Part shown: one piece after another, positions 18,601 through 23,800 of the stretch
Numbering within the stretch: position 1 is the first letter of the stretch
Layout: every line of letters begins with the position of its first letter
Source of the DNA: Pseudoalteromonas rubra
Lineage (GTDB): Bacteria; Pseudomonadota; Gammaproteobacteria; Enterobacterales; Alteromonadaceae
Reading direction: 5' to 3'
Length of the DNA: 30,856 nucleotides
Assembly (NCBI RefSeq): GCF_000238295.3
Contig: NZ_AHCD03000041.1
Location: 1 to 30,856, forward strand
The notes under the pieces: generated by a model
Database searches by the model: none
Seen by the model: the letters and a program-made list of their open reading frames with translations, nothing else
Told to the model about the DNA's origin: nothing
Translations under genes and position numbers: made by a program

Positions 18601-19755
18601 CTGCTGCGCATGACACCGCATCATGGTAAAGCCCTGGTGGCCTTTATGGGCGAAGAGCTTTGTCAGCTGACTCACACCTTCGTGATAGGGGGAGAAGCCT
18701 TCCCGCTGGAACTTTATGATCAGCTGCAGGCGAAATTTCCAAACAGTGTTATCTACAACCATTATGGTCCGACAGAAGCAACCGTCGGGGCAATTGCACT
18801 GAATGTCACGGCTCAGCGTGACCAAATCGGTGCCACTATGCCCATAGGTCGACCGCTTCCAAATACCAAAGTGTATATACTAAACAAAGAGTTAGGGCTT
18901 GTTCCAAAAGGCGCTATGGGTGAGCTGTATATTGCCGGCCCAAGTGTCTCTAAAGGGTACCTTAATCGTGATGAGCTAACTCAAAAGAGTTTTGTTGTCA
19001 ATCCTTTTGAAGGCGAAAATTCGCAATATAACCTGATGTATAAGACAGGTGACTTGGCTCGGTATATCGGCGAAGATTATCTCGAATATTGCGGACGTGT
19101 TGACGAGCAAATCAAGATCCGAGGCTTCAGAATTGAAGTGGGTGATATTGAGAGTCAGTTGTTGCAATTGCCTGAAGTCGATTCTGCTGTTGTGCAGGCG
19201 AAAGAGTTGGCCGGGCAGCTGCAGTTGGTGGCTTATGTCAAATTTGATCTCATGCATGAGATCAAATTTGCCTCGAGTGAGTCGCAGCTTCAGGATAATG
19301 AACGCAAGCTGGCAGCAATCAAGCGCAGCTTGGCGGGTCAATTGCCTGAGTATATGCTGCCCAGTCAGTATCTGGTGATGACTGACTGGCCATTGTCGGC
19401 AAACGGTAAGCTGGATAAGAAAGCGCTGCCGGAACCATCGCTAACTGAACTCTCCTCAGTGGCGGTGCAGCCGGTCAGTGAGACAGAAGTGCGCCTAGTG
19501 CAGATCTGGTCTGAGGTTTTGCAAACCTCAGTGGAGCACATCAGCGTGGTTGAGAGCTTCTTCTCACTGGGAGGCAACTCTTTATCCCTGATGTTGTTGC
19601 TGAATAAATTGCGCAGCGAATTTGGTGCAGCATTGCAACTGCGTGAGTTGTACCAAAGTTCAGACATTCAGAGCATGGCCAAGCGCATTGAGCACCTGCT
19701 GTGGATGGAACAAGACGATGATGATGAGTATGAGGGGGAGCTACTCGTACTTTAA
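6478..19755 (+). CDS. Giant multi-module NRPS, 4425 aa
   Basis: NRPS extending the peptide delivered by the upstream synthetase. Order by residue: TubC-like docking domain (1-55); C (75-520, HHIACDA with HH at 207-208); A with duplicated core (540-1345); PCP (Ser1397); C (1458-1900, HH from 1593); A truncated after A6 (1925-2310); C lacking its first part (2315-2705, His2393); A (2725-3220); PCP (Ser3272); C (3335-3790, HH from 3471); A (3805-4320); PCP (Ser4368, GGNS). The acidic tail ends EGELLVL, a plausible docking peptide for the TubC domain of the NRPS at 20856. Pockets suggest Asp-like, Ser, Phe, Asp-like. The Ser module has no PCP as read. No epimerization or thioesterase domain is present. 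The start overlaps the upstream stop, so the two genes are probably cotranscribed. Confidence 0.96.
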   Translation: MNTQAIIDQLTNNQILLSVNGDRLAVEAKKGALTPELASLIRDNKPALMEYLSQQQAPLAAVNPIQPVVREAGKSYPLSSAQKRFWFIDQLRGGSSDYHMPLAFTLTDAVSMTHLESALNHVLKKHEILRSRYVLAADGAAEQQLSDESISIRYHDSATCDEQTFKADIQACIAAPFVLDSDLMIRVDHFRTPDALHADALLIINIHHIACDAWSLDILKQDLMTAYMQLQGGMQPQAELPLQYLDYASWQQDWLNGEQCAQQTDYWRNKLAGMAQLHSLPLDHARQADKANFGKLYSEALPVELVPVLHRIAREYKLTPFMLLHSALALALSQYGQYQDVVMGTTISNRDSEQLHPMIGCFLNRLVLRLDTDRAQSLSDYLKQVARTHIEAQNNQLLPFDNLVEALEITRAANYSPLFQIQFTLGSELGELSSQDAALLSNAGFAGFELSKETVVVRGDLDIHARVSEQNMVIDWSYDNELFDTQTIATLSSLFQQICRNLTQAYQQQTITTASVADVMFNQPQTLYTQVGECRLDDATGLIERFEQQAALTPDAIAVHSDTEQLSYAQLNAQAAKLADCLQEQGVEPGDLVGVCMPRSACLMVSLLGVLKAGAAYIPFEPSNTKARNQQIIADAALEWVIVSDALAARVPDAGVDLLLLEQDVTDANWLSGYDSDFCAETVAHDSPAYVIYTSGSTGTPKGVEISHRALMDYLNFALKGYYADHLNGSLLVTSHGFDIGVPSLYLPLLSGGSVQLLDNQELLPVLSKALNKADEPRLVRMTPHHVEGILALQEAPLAGVQHVFVIGGERFERDVALALQTQFPDSQVFNHYGPSEATVGCVMYDISANQADLPAELPIGRAMDNTYAYVLDAQLNALPQGARGELFVGGPCLATGYVNNPTLSAERFIENPFYDPSDATSPARLYRTGDQVRYQNSGELMFLGRIDEQVKIRGFRVELGDISSQLQQVTGVESAEVLCKCAETVAHDSPAYVIYTSGSTGTPKGVEISHRALMDYLNFALKGYYADHLNGSLLVTSHGFDIGVPSLYLPLLSGGSVQLLDNQELLPVLSKALNKADEPRLVRMTPHHVEGILALQEAPLAGVQHVFVIGGERFERDVALALQTQFPDSQVFNHYGPSEATVGCVMYDISANQADLPAELPIGRAMDNTYAYVLDAQLNALPQGARGELFVGGPCLATGYVNNPTLSAERFIENPFYDPSDATSPARLYRTGDQVRYQNSGELMFLGRIDEQVKIRGFRVELGDISSQLQQITGVESAEVLCKPLSTGPELVAYIKAQDSAQLGALLSDCERLLGEQLPAYMVPAHFVGLQHWPLTANGKLDKKALPDPQEKAAAQHVAPRTATEQQLVELWSSLLKLTPEQISVDSSFFKLGGHSLLSVRLVAAIKQAFGVEFSISELFEHASIASQAQQVEHKQAQGGSTAQRIEVQARPQDGRMAASFAQQRLWFIDRLQGGSAQYNMPAAFEVSGELDLNAVEAALNTIVARHEVLRSVYRDGDSGTEQVIQTDVHFTLDYEDLRLLSPATQQQTIASLIPRLQSQPFDLSKDLMIRAAYIDTGADSEHASVLLFNIHHIASDGWSLQLLVKEFVLLYRAYTQSQDNPLTPLSIQYADYAHWQHSYLSGPVLERQLTYWSEQLSDLPPVHSLPLDHPRPQVKQHVGELVQGKLDSDVAAGLAELAQSQGLTSFMLLHSALSLLLSRHSNSKDVVIGTPVANRTQTELESLIGFFVNTLVLRVNTAQPDITRYLEHVKAVHLGAQSHQDVPFEQLVERLNVPRSTAHSPLFQIMLTTQTDYGLDDQATEQGELDLNGAALTMRGAAQTVAKFDIEVNISTSAQGVAINWVYDKALFTHAHISTLNRHLMQILTQLSQLQSTSVPLSSIALLSAQERTHLLETLNPTPVDYDTSLTMAQWIERQVAKTPTQTALCYEGQTLSYQSLNDKANQLARHLRAEHQVAPGTLVGVCMTRSLEMVIGILAILKAGGAYVPLDPTLPETRLDYMLAHAGITTILTQSEHQSKCQANNENTPALILMDGYAQDATRFEDYATQDLSPQETGLSAQDMAYMIYTSGSTGKPKGVLVSHQALVNRVDWMDKQYGCDHHDVILQKTPFGFDVSVWEFMWPLCRGAQMVLARPEGHKDPQYLCQLIRQNGVTKLHFVPSMLGIMLDYGALAQCTSIRQVFCSGEALQVKQVQGFRASLPDAQLHNLYGPTEAAIDVSYWDCSQPISTTVPIGKPIQNIQLLILDDDLQLVPFGSAGELFIGGDGLAWGYHNQPELTAERFINNPYQSEMGARASYSEVQGEIYQQAQAPYDCQVERFDLSTLEASAQAEALEQNLITFSQHAFVLQEAQMLSARYLILSDQSGVLALNMPHIVSDGWSMQLLVKEFTALYTAHLSGQHAQLAPLPIQYADYAHWQRNWLAGDAGVSQLDYWKKQLDGVPTVHGLPLQGRRGEMKNHNGESLEMTLSQSVSHRLTELASTLEITPFMLLHGALAIVLSRHSNSHDIVIGTPVANRQHADLTSLIGFFVNSLVLRLNTSDKTLGAFFEHVKQTHIAAQENQDIPFEQLVEHLDIETNTSQSPLFQIMLLTDNDYGLDAPKAQSTRLGDAQLKPIEDPQVTVKFDLDIFMSVNEHGGKLKINFDNHLFSAQYIDSLMSHLANTLTNLAQADMAAQSVARLPMLSEQQSQELIFGRNQTQRSYDDEACINSIFERHVAAQPDAPALQFGESVLSYQALNERAEQLASYLVAQHQIVPDTIVGLCMERSADMIIAMLAILKAGGAYLPLDPDYPMERLEYMVDDAKVAQILSYGRGVEVTDALCQGRDIANLNVSNLSEAAASDEQALGILKSNHSLAYVIYTSGSTGRPKGVGLSHKGAVNLAANQQVLFDITPASRVLQFASISFDAATWDWVMALLNGATLVICDEQARTEGGKLGEVLKQQAITHATLPPALLSTMALQTDLALQCLIVAGEACEEQVVERWRRHYRFFNAYGPSETSVCATVGEITDNSIHIGRPLYNVQTLILDEHQSLVPFGCAGELYVGGDGLARGYLNQPQLTAERFIDNPFYDASVPGSSERLYRTGDLVRYQVDGNLAFIGRTDDQIKIRGFRVELGEIAQQLSQQAGVESALVVAKTGAIGTYLVAYLQPAQAVSELSDNEFTQGALAELASQVPDYMVPKLGVVVAEWPLTANGKINKKALPEADTMALQGEYVAPACETEHAICQIWAELLDMAPETISTTANFFHLGGHSLLSVRLAAGLREQLGVELPVKTLFNAATIAEQAAEIMARRGQAVREGVKALPRITMQDEQLGQYSALPQSFAQQRLWFIDQLHSDSAQYNMPAAFEVEGELELAVVEAALQTIIARHEVLRTVYRDGEHGAEQLILDEAQFSLSYEDIRMYNAAQQQQAIAGAMAQLLSQPFDLTKDVMVRAGYLHTSQSSGVLLFNMHHIASDGWSMQVLVKEFVALYQAYSQGQGNPLAPLTIQYADYAQWQRAYLSETVLEQQLGYWQQQLADVPPVHSLPLDHPRPEVKQHQGAQVTGSLSKEVAQGLAALAKAEGLTPFMLLHGALSLLLSRHSNAQNIVIGTPVANRTQAELEPLIGFFVNTLVLNVNTDQATLAEYLAHVKSVHLDAQSNQDVPFEQLVEQLNVPRSTAHTPLFQVMLRTQTDYGLNTGMDESVLSLGDAQLSPLADDSVVAKFDLDVHMALSESGVDICWTYDTALFSAARIETLNRHLGELLSALTASEPQEVLTRVPGTLNMLSQAEQQELLVSLNQTEQDYDTQLCIHTLFEQQAQQQPQAIALTGPQRTLSYEALNTLSNQFAHHLIDQYGVAPGQRVGICVERSEYILVTMLAVLKAGAAYVPFDHHNTLHRNQQIIDDAQLDVVFTDPERIATLPQSCARLEVAALEAQLSDQGKRDNPQQTVSAGDLAYVIYTSGTTGKPKGVQLRHSNVCDYLQSVQCRYYAQPQSSLLVTSYAFDISVPSLFLPLISGTSVNILAGEARFESMKHELQEQPYLLRMTPHHGKALVAFMGEELCQLTHTFVIGGEAFPLELYDQLQAKFPNSVIYNHYGPTEATVGAIALNVTAQRDQIGATMPIGRPLPNTKVYILNKELGLVPKGAMGELYIAGPSVSKGYLNRDELTQKSFVVNPFEGENSQYNLMYKTGDLARYIGEDYLEYCGRVDEQIKIRGFRIEVGDIESQLLQLPEVDSAVVQAKELAGQLQLVAYVKFDLMHEIKFASSESQLQDNERKLAAIKRSLAGQLPEYMLPSQYLVMTDWPLSANGKLDKKALPEPSLTELSSVAVQPVSETEVRLVQIWSEVLQTSVEHISVVESFFSLGGNSLSLMLLLNKLRSEFGAALQLRELYQSSDIQSMAKRIEHLLWMEQDDDDEYEGELLVL
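6700..10790 (+). other. C-A-PCP module with duplicated A core, Asp-like pocket
   Basis: The C domain has HHIACDA at 7096, with the usual Gly replaced by Ala. The A domain runs A1-A8, then restarts at A3 and runs again through A8 before a single A10 (NGKLDKKALP near 10490) and PCP (serine at 10666). Both cores read D-I-P-R-V-G-H-V-G-K. This resembles the Asp code D-L-T-K-V-G-H-I-G-K, with Arg replacing the Lys at position 278 that contacts the side-chain acid. Substrate inferred as Asp or a close relative. Confidence 0.75.
8512..10329 (+). repeat. 909-bp near-identical tandem repeat inside an A domain
   Basis: Copy 1 is 8512-9420 and copy 2 is 9421-10329. The offset is 909 bases, or 303 codons, so the frame is kept. 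I see only three differences: one near 8945/9854 (silent), one near 9355/10264 (silent) and one near 9386/10295 (Val to Ile). The junction is blunt, with no shared base with either parent. Each copy spans A3 to just past A8, so the polypeptide carries two complete substrate pockets in one A domain. Confidence 0.94.
10840..13410 (+). other. C-A module, serine pocket, A domain truncated
   Basis: The C domain is complete (FAQQRLWFIDRL near 10862, HHIASDG at 11254). The A domain has YTSGSTGKPKG near 12736, FDVSVWEF near 12871 and NLYGPTEAAID near 13156. The pocket D-V-W-H-F-S-L-I-D matches serine codes. After the A6 motif (ERFINNPYQ, to about 13400) the A7-A10 motifs, including RTGD and the A10 lysine, are missing, as is the PCP. 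As read this module could not complete adenylation or hold its residue. Confidence 0.85.
13410..16420 (+). other. N-truncated C, then A-PCP with phenylalanine pocket
   Basis: The C domain enters at about RASYSEVQGEIYQQ, without the FAQQRLW and RHEVLR motifs. Its active-site motif is PHIVSDG (13651-13671): the first His is Pro, but the catalytic second His (13654) and the Asp remain. The A domain is complete. FDAATWDW near 15247, LPPALL near 15383 and NAYGPSETSVC near 15508 give D-A-W-T-I-A-A-V-C-K, a classical Phe code. The PCP serine is at 16291. Confidence 0.85.
16490..19700 (+). other. C-A-PCP module, second Asp-like pocket
   Basis: Complete module. The C domain has HHIASDG at 16888. The A domain has YTSGTTGKPKG near 18355, FDISVPSLF near 18484, LLRMTPHH near 18601, FVIGGEAF near 18679 and NHYGPTEATVG near 18757. 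The pocket reads D-I-P-R-V-G-H-V-G-K, identical to the module near 9 kb although the surrounding sequence differs. The linker before A10 carries a perfect palindrome. The PCP is GGNS with serine at 19579. It sits directly upstream of the hydroxylase gene. Confidence 0.8.
19239..19270 (+). repeat. Perfect 32-bp palindrome inside the coding sequence
   Basis: The 16 bases from 19239 (CAAATTTGATCTCATG) are followed directly by their exact reverse complement, with no spacer. The element lies between the A8 and A10 motifs and encodes KFDLMHEIKF. The same peptide is encoded on the opposite strand. This linker is 12 residues longer than the matching one in the other Asp-like A domain (near 10350), so the palindrome looks like a small in-frame insertion. 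Confidence 0.93.
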
Positions 19756-19764
19756 ATTGATTTA

Positions 19765-19795
19765 TCGGTGCGTCATGGGAGTCATGGCGCACCGA
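19765..19795 (+). other. Intergenic stem-loop before the hydroxylase gene
   Basis: TCGGTGCG (19765-19772) pairs perfectly with CGCACCGA (19788-19795) across a 15-base loop. The heptamer GTCATGG occurs twice, starting at 19772 and 19781. No run of T follows, so a classical intrinsic terminator is unlikely. It may instead tune mRNA stability or the step from NRPS to hydroxylase. The function is inferred; the stem is seen. Confidence 0.6.
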
Positions 19796-19810
19796 CTTAT
19801 AATGACAAAA

Positions 19811-19814
19811 AGGA
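19811..19814 (+). promoter_or_regulatory. Ribosome binding site for the hydroxylase
   Basis: AGGA within AAAAAGGAAC lies six bases before the ATG at 19821 and fixes that start. Confidence 0.7.
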
Positions 19815-19820
19815 ACCCGT

Positions 19821-20804
19821 ATGGCTTTGACTATCACTATGCCCGAGGTCGCAAAATTAAACGACCAGGCACACAGTCCGGTAGTGATACAGTTACATCA
19901 GGATAGTGCACCGTATGAGCAAGTCGTTGCTTTGCAAGACACGATTGAGCAACACCTGGCGGATGCCGGGGCGGTACTGCTGCGTGGTGGTAACTTTGGC
20001 TCTCCCGCTCAGGTCGAACAACTGGCTGCCTGTTTTATGACCCAGGTGCTGACCAATAACACCGAGCATCGTCCGGCAAGCACCAATGGTAATGTGCAAC
20101 GACCGGTTGAATACTCAGAGTCTGAATTCCTTCTTTGGCACAATGAAAATACCTTTAATCAACGCTTTCCCGGCCGTGCGATTTTTGCCTGCGAACAACC
20201 TGCGCTAAGCGGTGGGCAAACACCGATAGCCGATGCCCGTTCTGTGCTGTCCCAGTTACCCGCCGATCTAGTTCAGGAGTTTATCGACAAACAGGTCATG
20301 TATGTCCGTAACTATCAGGCGGATGACTTTATTGGGCTGGGCTGGAAAACCATTTTTCAAACGGAGAATAAGGCAGAGGTAGAGGCGAAATGTCGAGATC
20401 AGGCATTGGAGTTTGAGTGGCGCGGCGAGCAATTAACCACGCGCGCGATCCGACCGGCCGTGGTTATTCACCCTGCCACTCAGGCACCTTGTTGGGTGAC
20501 CCAGGCACAGCACTGGCATTTCAGTTGCTTGAATGAGGATCTTAAGGAAAACCTGGCCATTATGTTTGACGATGAGGCCGATTATCCGCGCAACTGCTAT
20601 TTTGGCAATGGCGACAGAATTTCCGATCAGACCATGGCCCAGATACTTCAGGTCTATCAGGCCAATCATCAGCAGTTCGACTGGCAGCAAGGTGATGTCA
20701 TGTTGGTCGACAATATATTAAAAGCCCATGCCCGAAACCCGTATCAGGGTGCCAGAAAAATTTTGGTGTGTTTTGGCGATCCCATCAGTTTCTCTCAACT
20801 GTAA
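19821..20804 (+). CDS. Fe(II)/2-oxoglutarate hydroxylase, SyrP/AsnO-like (TauD/TfdA superfamily)
   Basis: A 327-residue non-heme iron oxygenase, the usual length for the family. Such enzymes use 2-oxoglutarate and O2 to hydroxylate an unactivated carbon. SyrP acts on carrier-bound Asp and AsnO on free Asn, both at the beta carbon. Visible iron ligands are the H-x-E pair His107/Glu109 (LWHNENTF) and the distal His303 (KAHARNPY); Arg312 is placed to bind 2-oxoglutarate. H-x-E rather than H-x-D and the LSGGQTPIADAR stretch fit the SyrP/AsnO branch better than taurine dioxygenase. It lies between an Asp-like NRPS module and an Asn NRPS module, 65 bases after one gene and 51 before the next, so it is probably cotranscribed. 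Likely role: beta-hydroxylation of an Asp or Asn in this peptide. Which residue, and whether free or PCP-bound, cannot be read. Confidence 0.88.
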   Translation: MALTITMPEVAKLNDQAHSPVVIQLHQDSAPYEQVVALQDTIEQHLADAGAVLLRGGNFGSPAQVEQLAACFMTQVLTNNTEHRPASTNGNVQRPVEYSESEFLLWHNENTFNQRFPGRAIFACEQPALSGGQTPIADARSVLSQLPADLVQEFIDKQVMYVRNYQADDFIGLGWKTIFQTENKAEVEAKCRDQALEFEWRGEQLTTRAIRPAVVIHPATQAPCWVTQAQHWHFSCLNEDLKENLAIMFDDEADYPRNCYFGNGDRISDQTMAQILQVYQANHQQFDWQQGDVMLVDNILKAHARNPYQGARKILVCFGDPISFSQL

Positions 20805-20843
20805 TTCAGGGTCTCCCTTAGCCGTAATCAACCGCATTAAGTC

Positions 20844-20847
20844 AGGA
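20844..20847 (+). promoter_or_regulatory. Ribosome binding site supporting a GTG start
   Basis: AGGA lies eight bases before GTG at 20856. The docking-domain homology begins at the first residues after this GTG, which supports the non-ATG start. Confidence 0.6.
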
Positions 20848-20855
20848 ATAGCGAA

Positions 20856-23800
20856 GTGAATATAACAGCATTAGTCGATCAGCTCATCGCAGCTGGCGTT
20901 AAACTCAAAATCAAAGACAATAACCTTGTCGTGAAGTTACCTAAAGTCATCTCGGCCGACCTGCGTGAGCAGATCATTGCGAATAAAACGCAATTGAAGG
21001 AGTACTATCTGGCAATGGCCAGCAGCGAAAGCCCGGCTGATCAGATTACTGTGCAACCACATAGCGAAGCCATGCCTTTGTCATTCTCTCAACAGGCGTT
21101 GTGGTTTTCAGAGCAAAGTGATAGTCAGGCCAATTACAATGTGCCTGTTAACTTAAAAATCACCGGTAAGTTTGATGTCGAGCTGGCACAACAAGCACTG
21201 AATGGCATTATGGATCGCCACCTGATCCTCAAAACGACGTATTCAACGGATGCGCAGGAGACACTCCGTCAGGTGATCCATCACGATGCTCAGCTGAGCA
21301 TTCATCGTGAGACGTTGCCAGCAGCCCAGCTGGATGATGCAAAAATACAGTGTATCGTCAATGAAGAAGCACAACGCGGTTTTGATCTGCAGAATGAATT
21401 GCCGATCCGGTGTCGCGCGATAGCGCTGACGGGGGGGTCAGAGCCGGTGACTTTATTGCTGTTAACCCTCCACCATATCGCGACGGATGGCTGGTCGATG
21501 GCCTTGCTGGTCAAAGAATTCACAACCCTGTATGAGAGCCTGATTAAAGGGGAAGCTGCGCAGCTGACTGCGCTGGACATCCAATATGCCGACTTTGCCC
21601 AGTGGCAGCATCAATATAACTCAGATAAATCAGCTAAGCAGTTAGACTACTGGCGCGCGCAGCTGGATGGCCTGCCGCATACCCATAGTTTGCCTCTGGA
21701 TGGTCCGCGTGATAGCCAGGCCAGGGGGCAGGGGGGGATACTGAACAGAGTCCTGCCTGAAACAGTCAAACAAGGTTTGCAGACGCTGGCAAGCCGCTTT
21801 GATATGACCACCTTTATGCTATTGCATGCTGCACTGGCACTGGTGTTTTCCCGTCACAGTCGAAGCCATGATATTGTTATTGGCAGTCCGCAGGCGAATC
21901 GTCAGAACCCACAGTTACATAACCTGATTGGTTTCTTCGTCAATACGCTGGTCTATCGGGTCAATACGGATCAGGCGTCTCTGGCGGATTATTTACACCA
22001 TGTCAGACAGGTGCACATCGACGCACAATTGAATCAGGAAGTGCCGTTTGAAGCCCTTGTCCAGGCACTGACACCCACCCGAACACCAGGCCAGACACCC
22101 TTATTTCAAATCATAGTCGACACCGACAATGATTATCAGCAGTCCGACGTACCAGGCCTGCCGGGTATTAAACTTGAGCCACTGACTCACAGTGCGGTCA
22201 CAGTTAAATATGACTTAGACTTAGCGCTGAAAATGACCGAGACCGGTGTCAGTTGTTACTGGGCTTATGATCGGGGGCTGTTCACTGAGCACCATGTCGG
22301 TCAGCTGGCGGACGATCTGTGCAACGTCCTGACTCATCTGAGTCAGCCATTAACGGCTTCTGACACGACACTGCAAGCACTCTACGCCAGTATGGCCGGG
22401 AACACACTGACACCGGACGTACATACCTCGTCATCAGCAACACATTCAATCCTGGAGCAGGTTTCACAGTTTGCGCAGTTCGCACCTGAGCGTGTGGCCG
22501 TACAGCACCAACAACACAGCCTGAGCTATGCGGCTTTGGAGGCGCGGGCGAACAAGCTGGCTGACTGGCTGATAACACAGAACTACAGCGGTCGTGACAA
22601 GATCATTGCCATTGAAGCCAGCCGCACACTCGATACTCTGGTTGCCATTTTGGCTATCTGGAAAGCAGGGGGGGCCTACCTGCCAATTGATCCGGCACAT
22701 CCACAACAGCGGATCCAGTATATGCTTGAAGACAGCTGTGCAATTGCGGCATTAGGTCGTGCAGGTACAAGCACTCTGCAAACTGCTGCCGGGCAAAGTG
22801 CAGTCCCGTATCTTGATATGACGCAGTGCGATGAAGCAGACCCTGTTGCGGGCAGCGTCAGACAAACGTCACCGCAAGCAGACAGCCTGGCTTATGTGAT
22901 TTATACCTCAGGCACCACCGGGAAGCCGAAAGGGGTGATGATTGAACACGCCAACCTGCATCATTATCTGGCGCACCTGAACACTCAGTTAGCAGCACAA
23001 GTGGCCGATGGCGTAGTCAGTACGTCACTGAGCTTTGATGCTACCGTAACAAGCCTGTTTATGCCGTTACTCAGAGGTGGTGTGGTCAACCTGACCTGTG
23101 ACGAAGATAAAGCATGTGAGCAGGTGATACAGGCGCTGGAGACGGCACAAGCCGCATTGCTATTCAAACTGACCCCCGCACATCTGCAACTGATAGCCGC
23201 TAAAATGACACAACAAAATTCCCATAAGCACGTCATTATTCTCGGTGGAGAGCAGCTCAATTTAGACACCATTGCGCAGTTACGCAGTTACCTGCCTGAG
23301 ACGGTGTTTGTAAACGAATACGGGCCCACAGAAACGACGGTCGGCAGTCACTGGAAGTGCATCGAGGAAGGCCATCAGGCACCTATCTCTATGGGCGCAC
23401 CGATAGCAAACATGCAAGGTATTATATTGGATGAACATGGTCAGCCGGTTCCCCCTTACGCCATCGGTGAGCTATACCTGACGGGGCCGGGAGTGGCCCG
23501 TGGTTATCTTAATCGACCTCAGCTAAGTGCCGAGCGGTTCATTGATAATCCGGCCTATCAGAGCGGCCAGCCAGCCTGTTACCGTAAGTTATATAAAACC
23601 GGCGATTTGGTCAGAACGCTGGGTAATTCAGAAATGACTTTTATCGGGCGTATCGATGAGCAGGTTAAGCTCAACGGATACCGAATTGAGCTCGAAGAAG
23701 TGAAGCGCCAGATAGCGGAGCAGGGGTTAGTCGAACAGGCAGAAGTCCTGTTGGTTGAACAACAAGCGCAGATGCGACTGGTGGCCTTTATTGAACTGAC

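Noticed and set aside
19239..19270. The palindrome as a transcription terminator
   Set aside because: It lies about 490 bases before the end of an intact reading frame, has no loop and is not followed by a T-run.
19765..19795. The intergenic stem-loop as an intrinsic terminator
   Set aside because: No T-tract follows and the downstream gene is only 26 bases away with its own ribosome binding site, which fits cotranscription.
19622..19906. 94-aa + strand open frame bridging the NRPS end and the hydroxylase start
   Set aside because: It overlaps two clear genes in another frame and resembles no protein family.
19821..20804. Taurine dioxygenase (TauD) proper
   Set aside because: The H-x-E iron motif and the position within an NRPS operon fit the SyrP/AsnO-type hydroxylases better.
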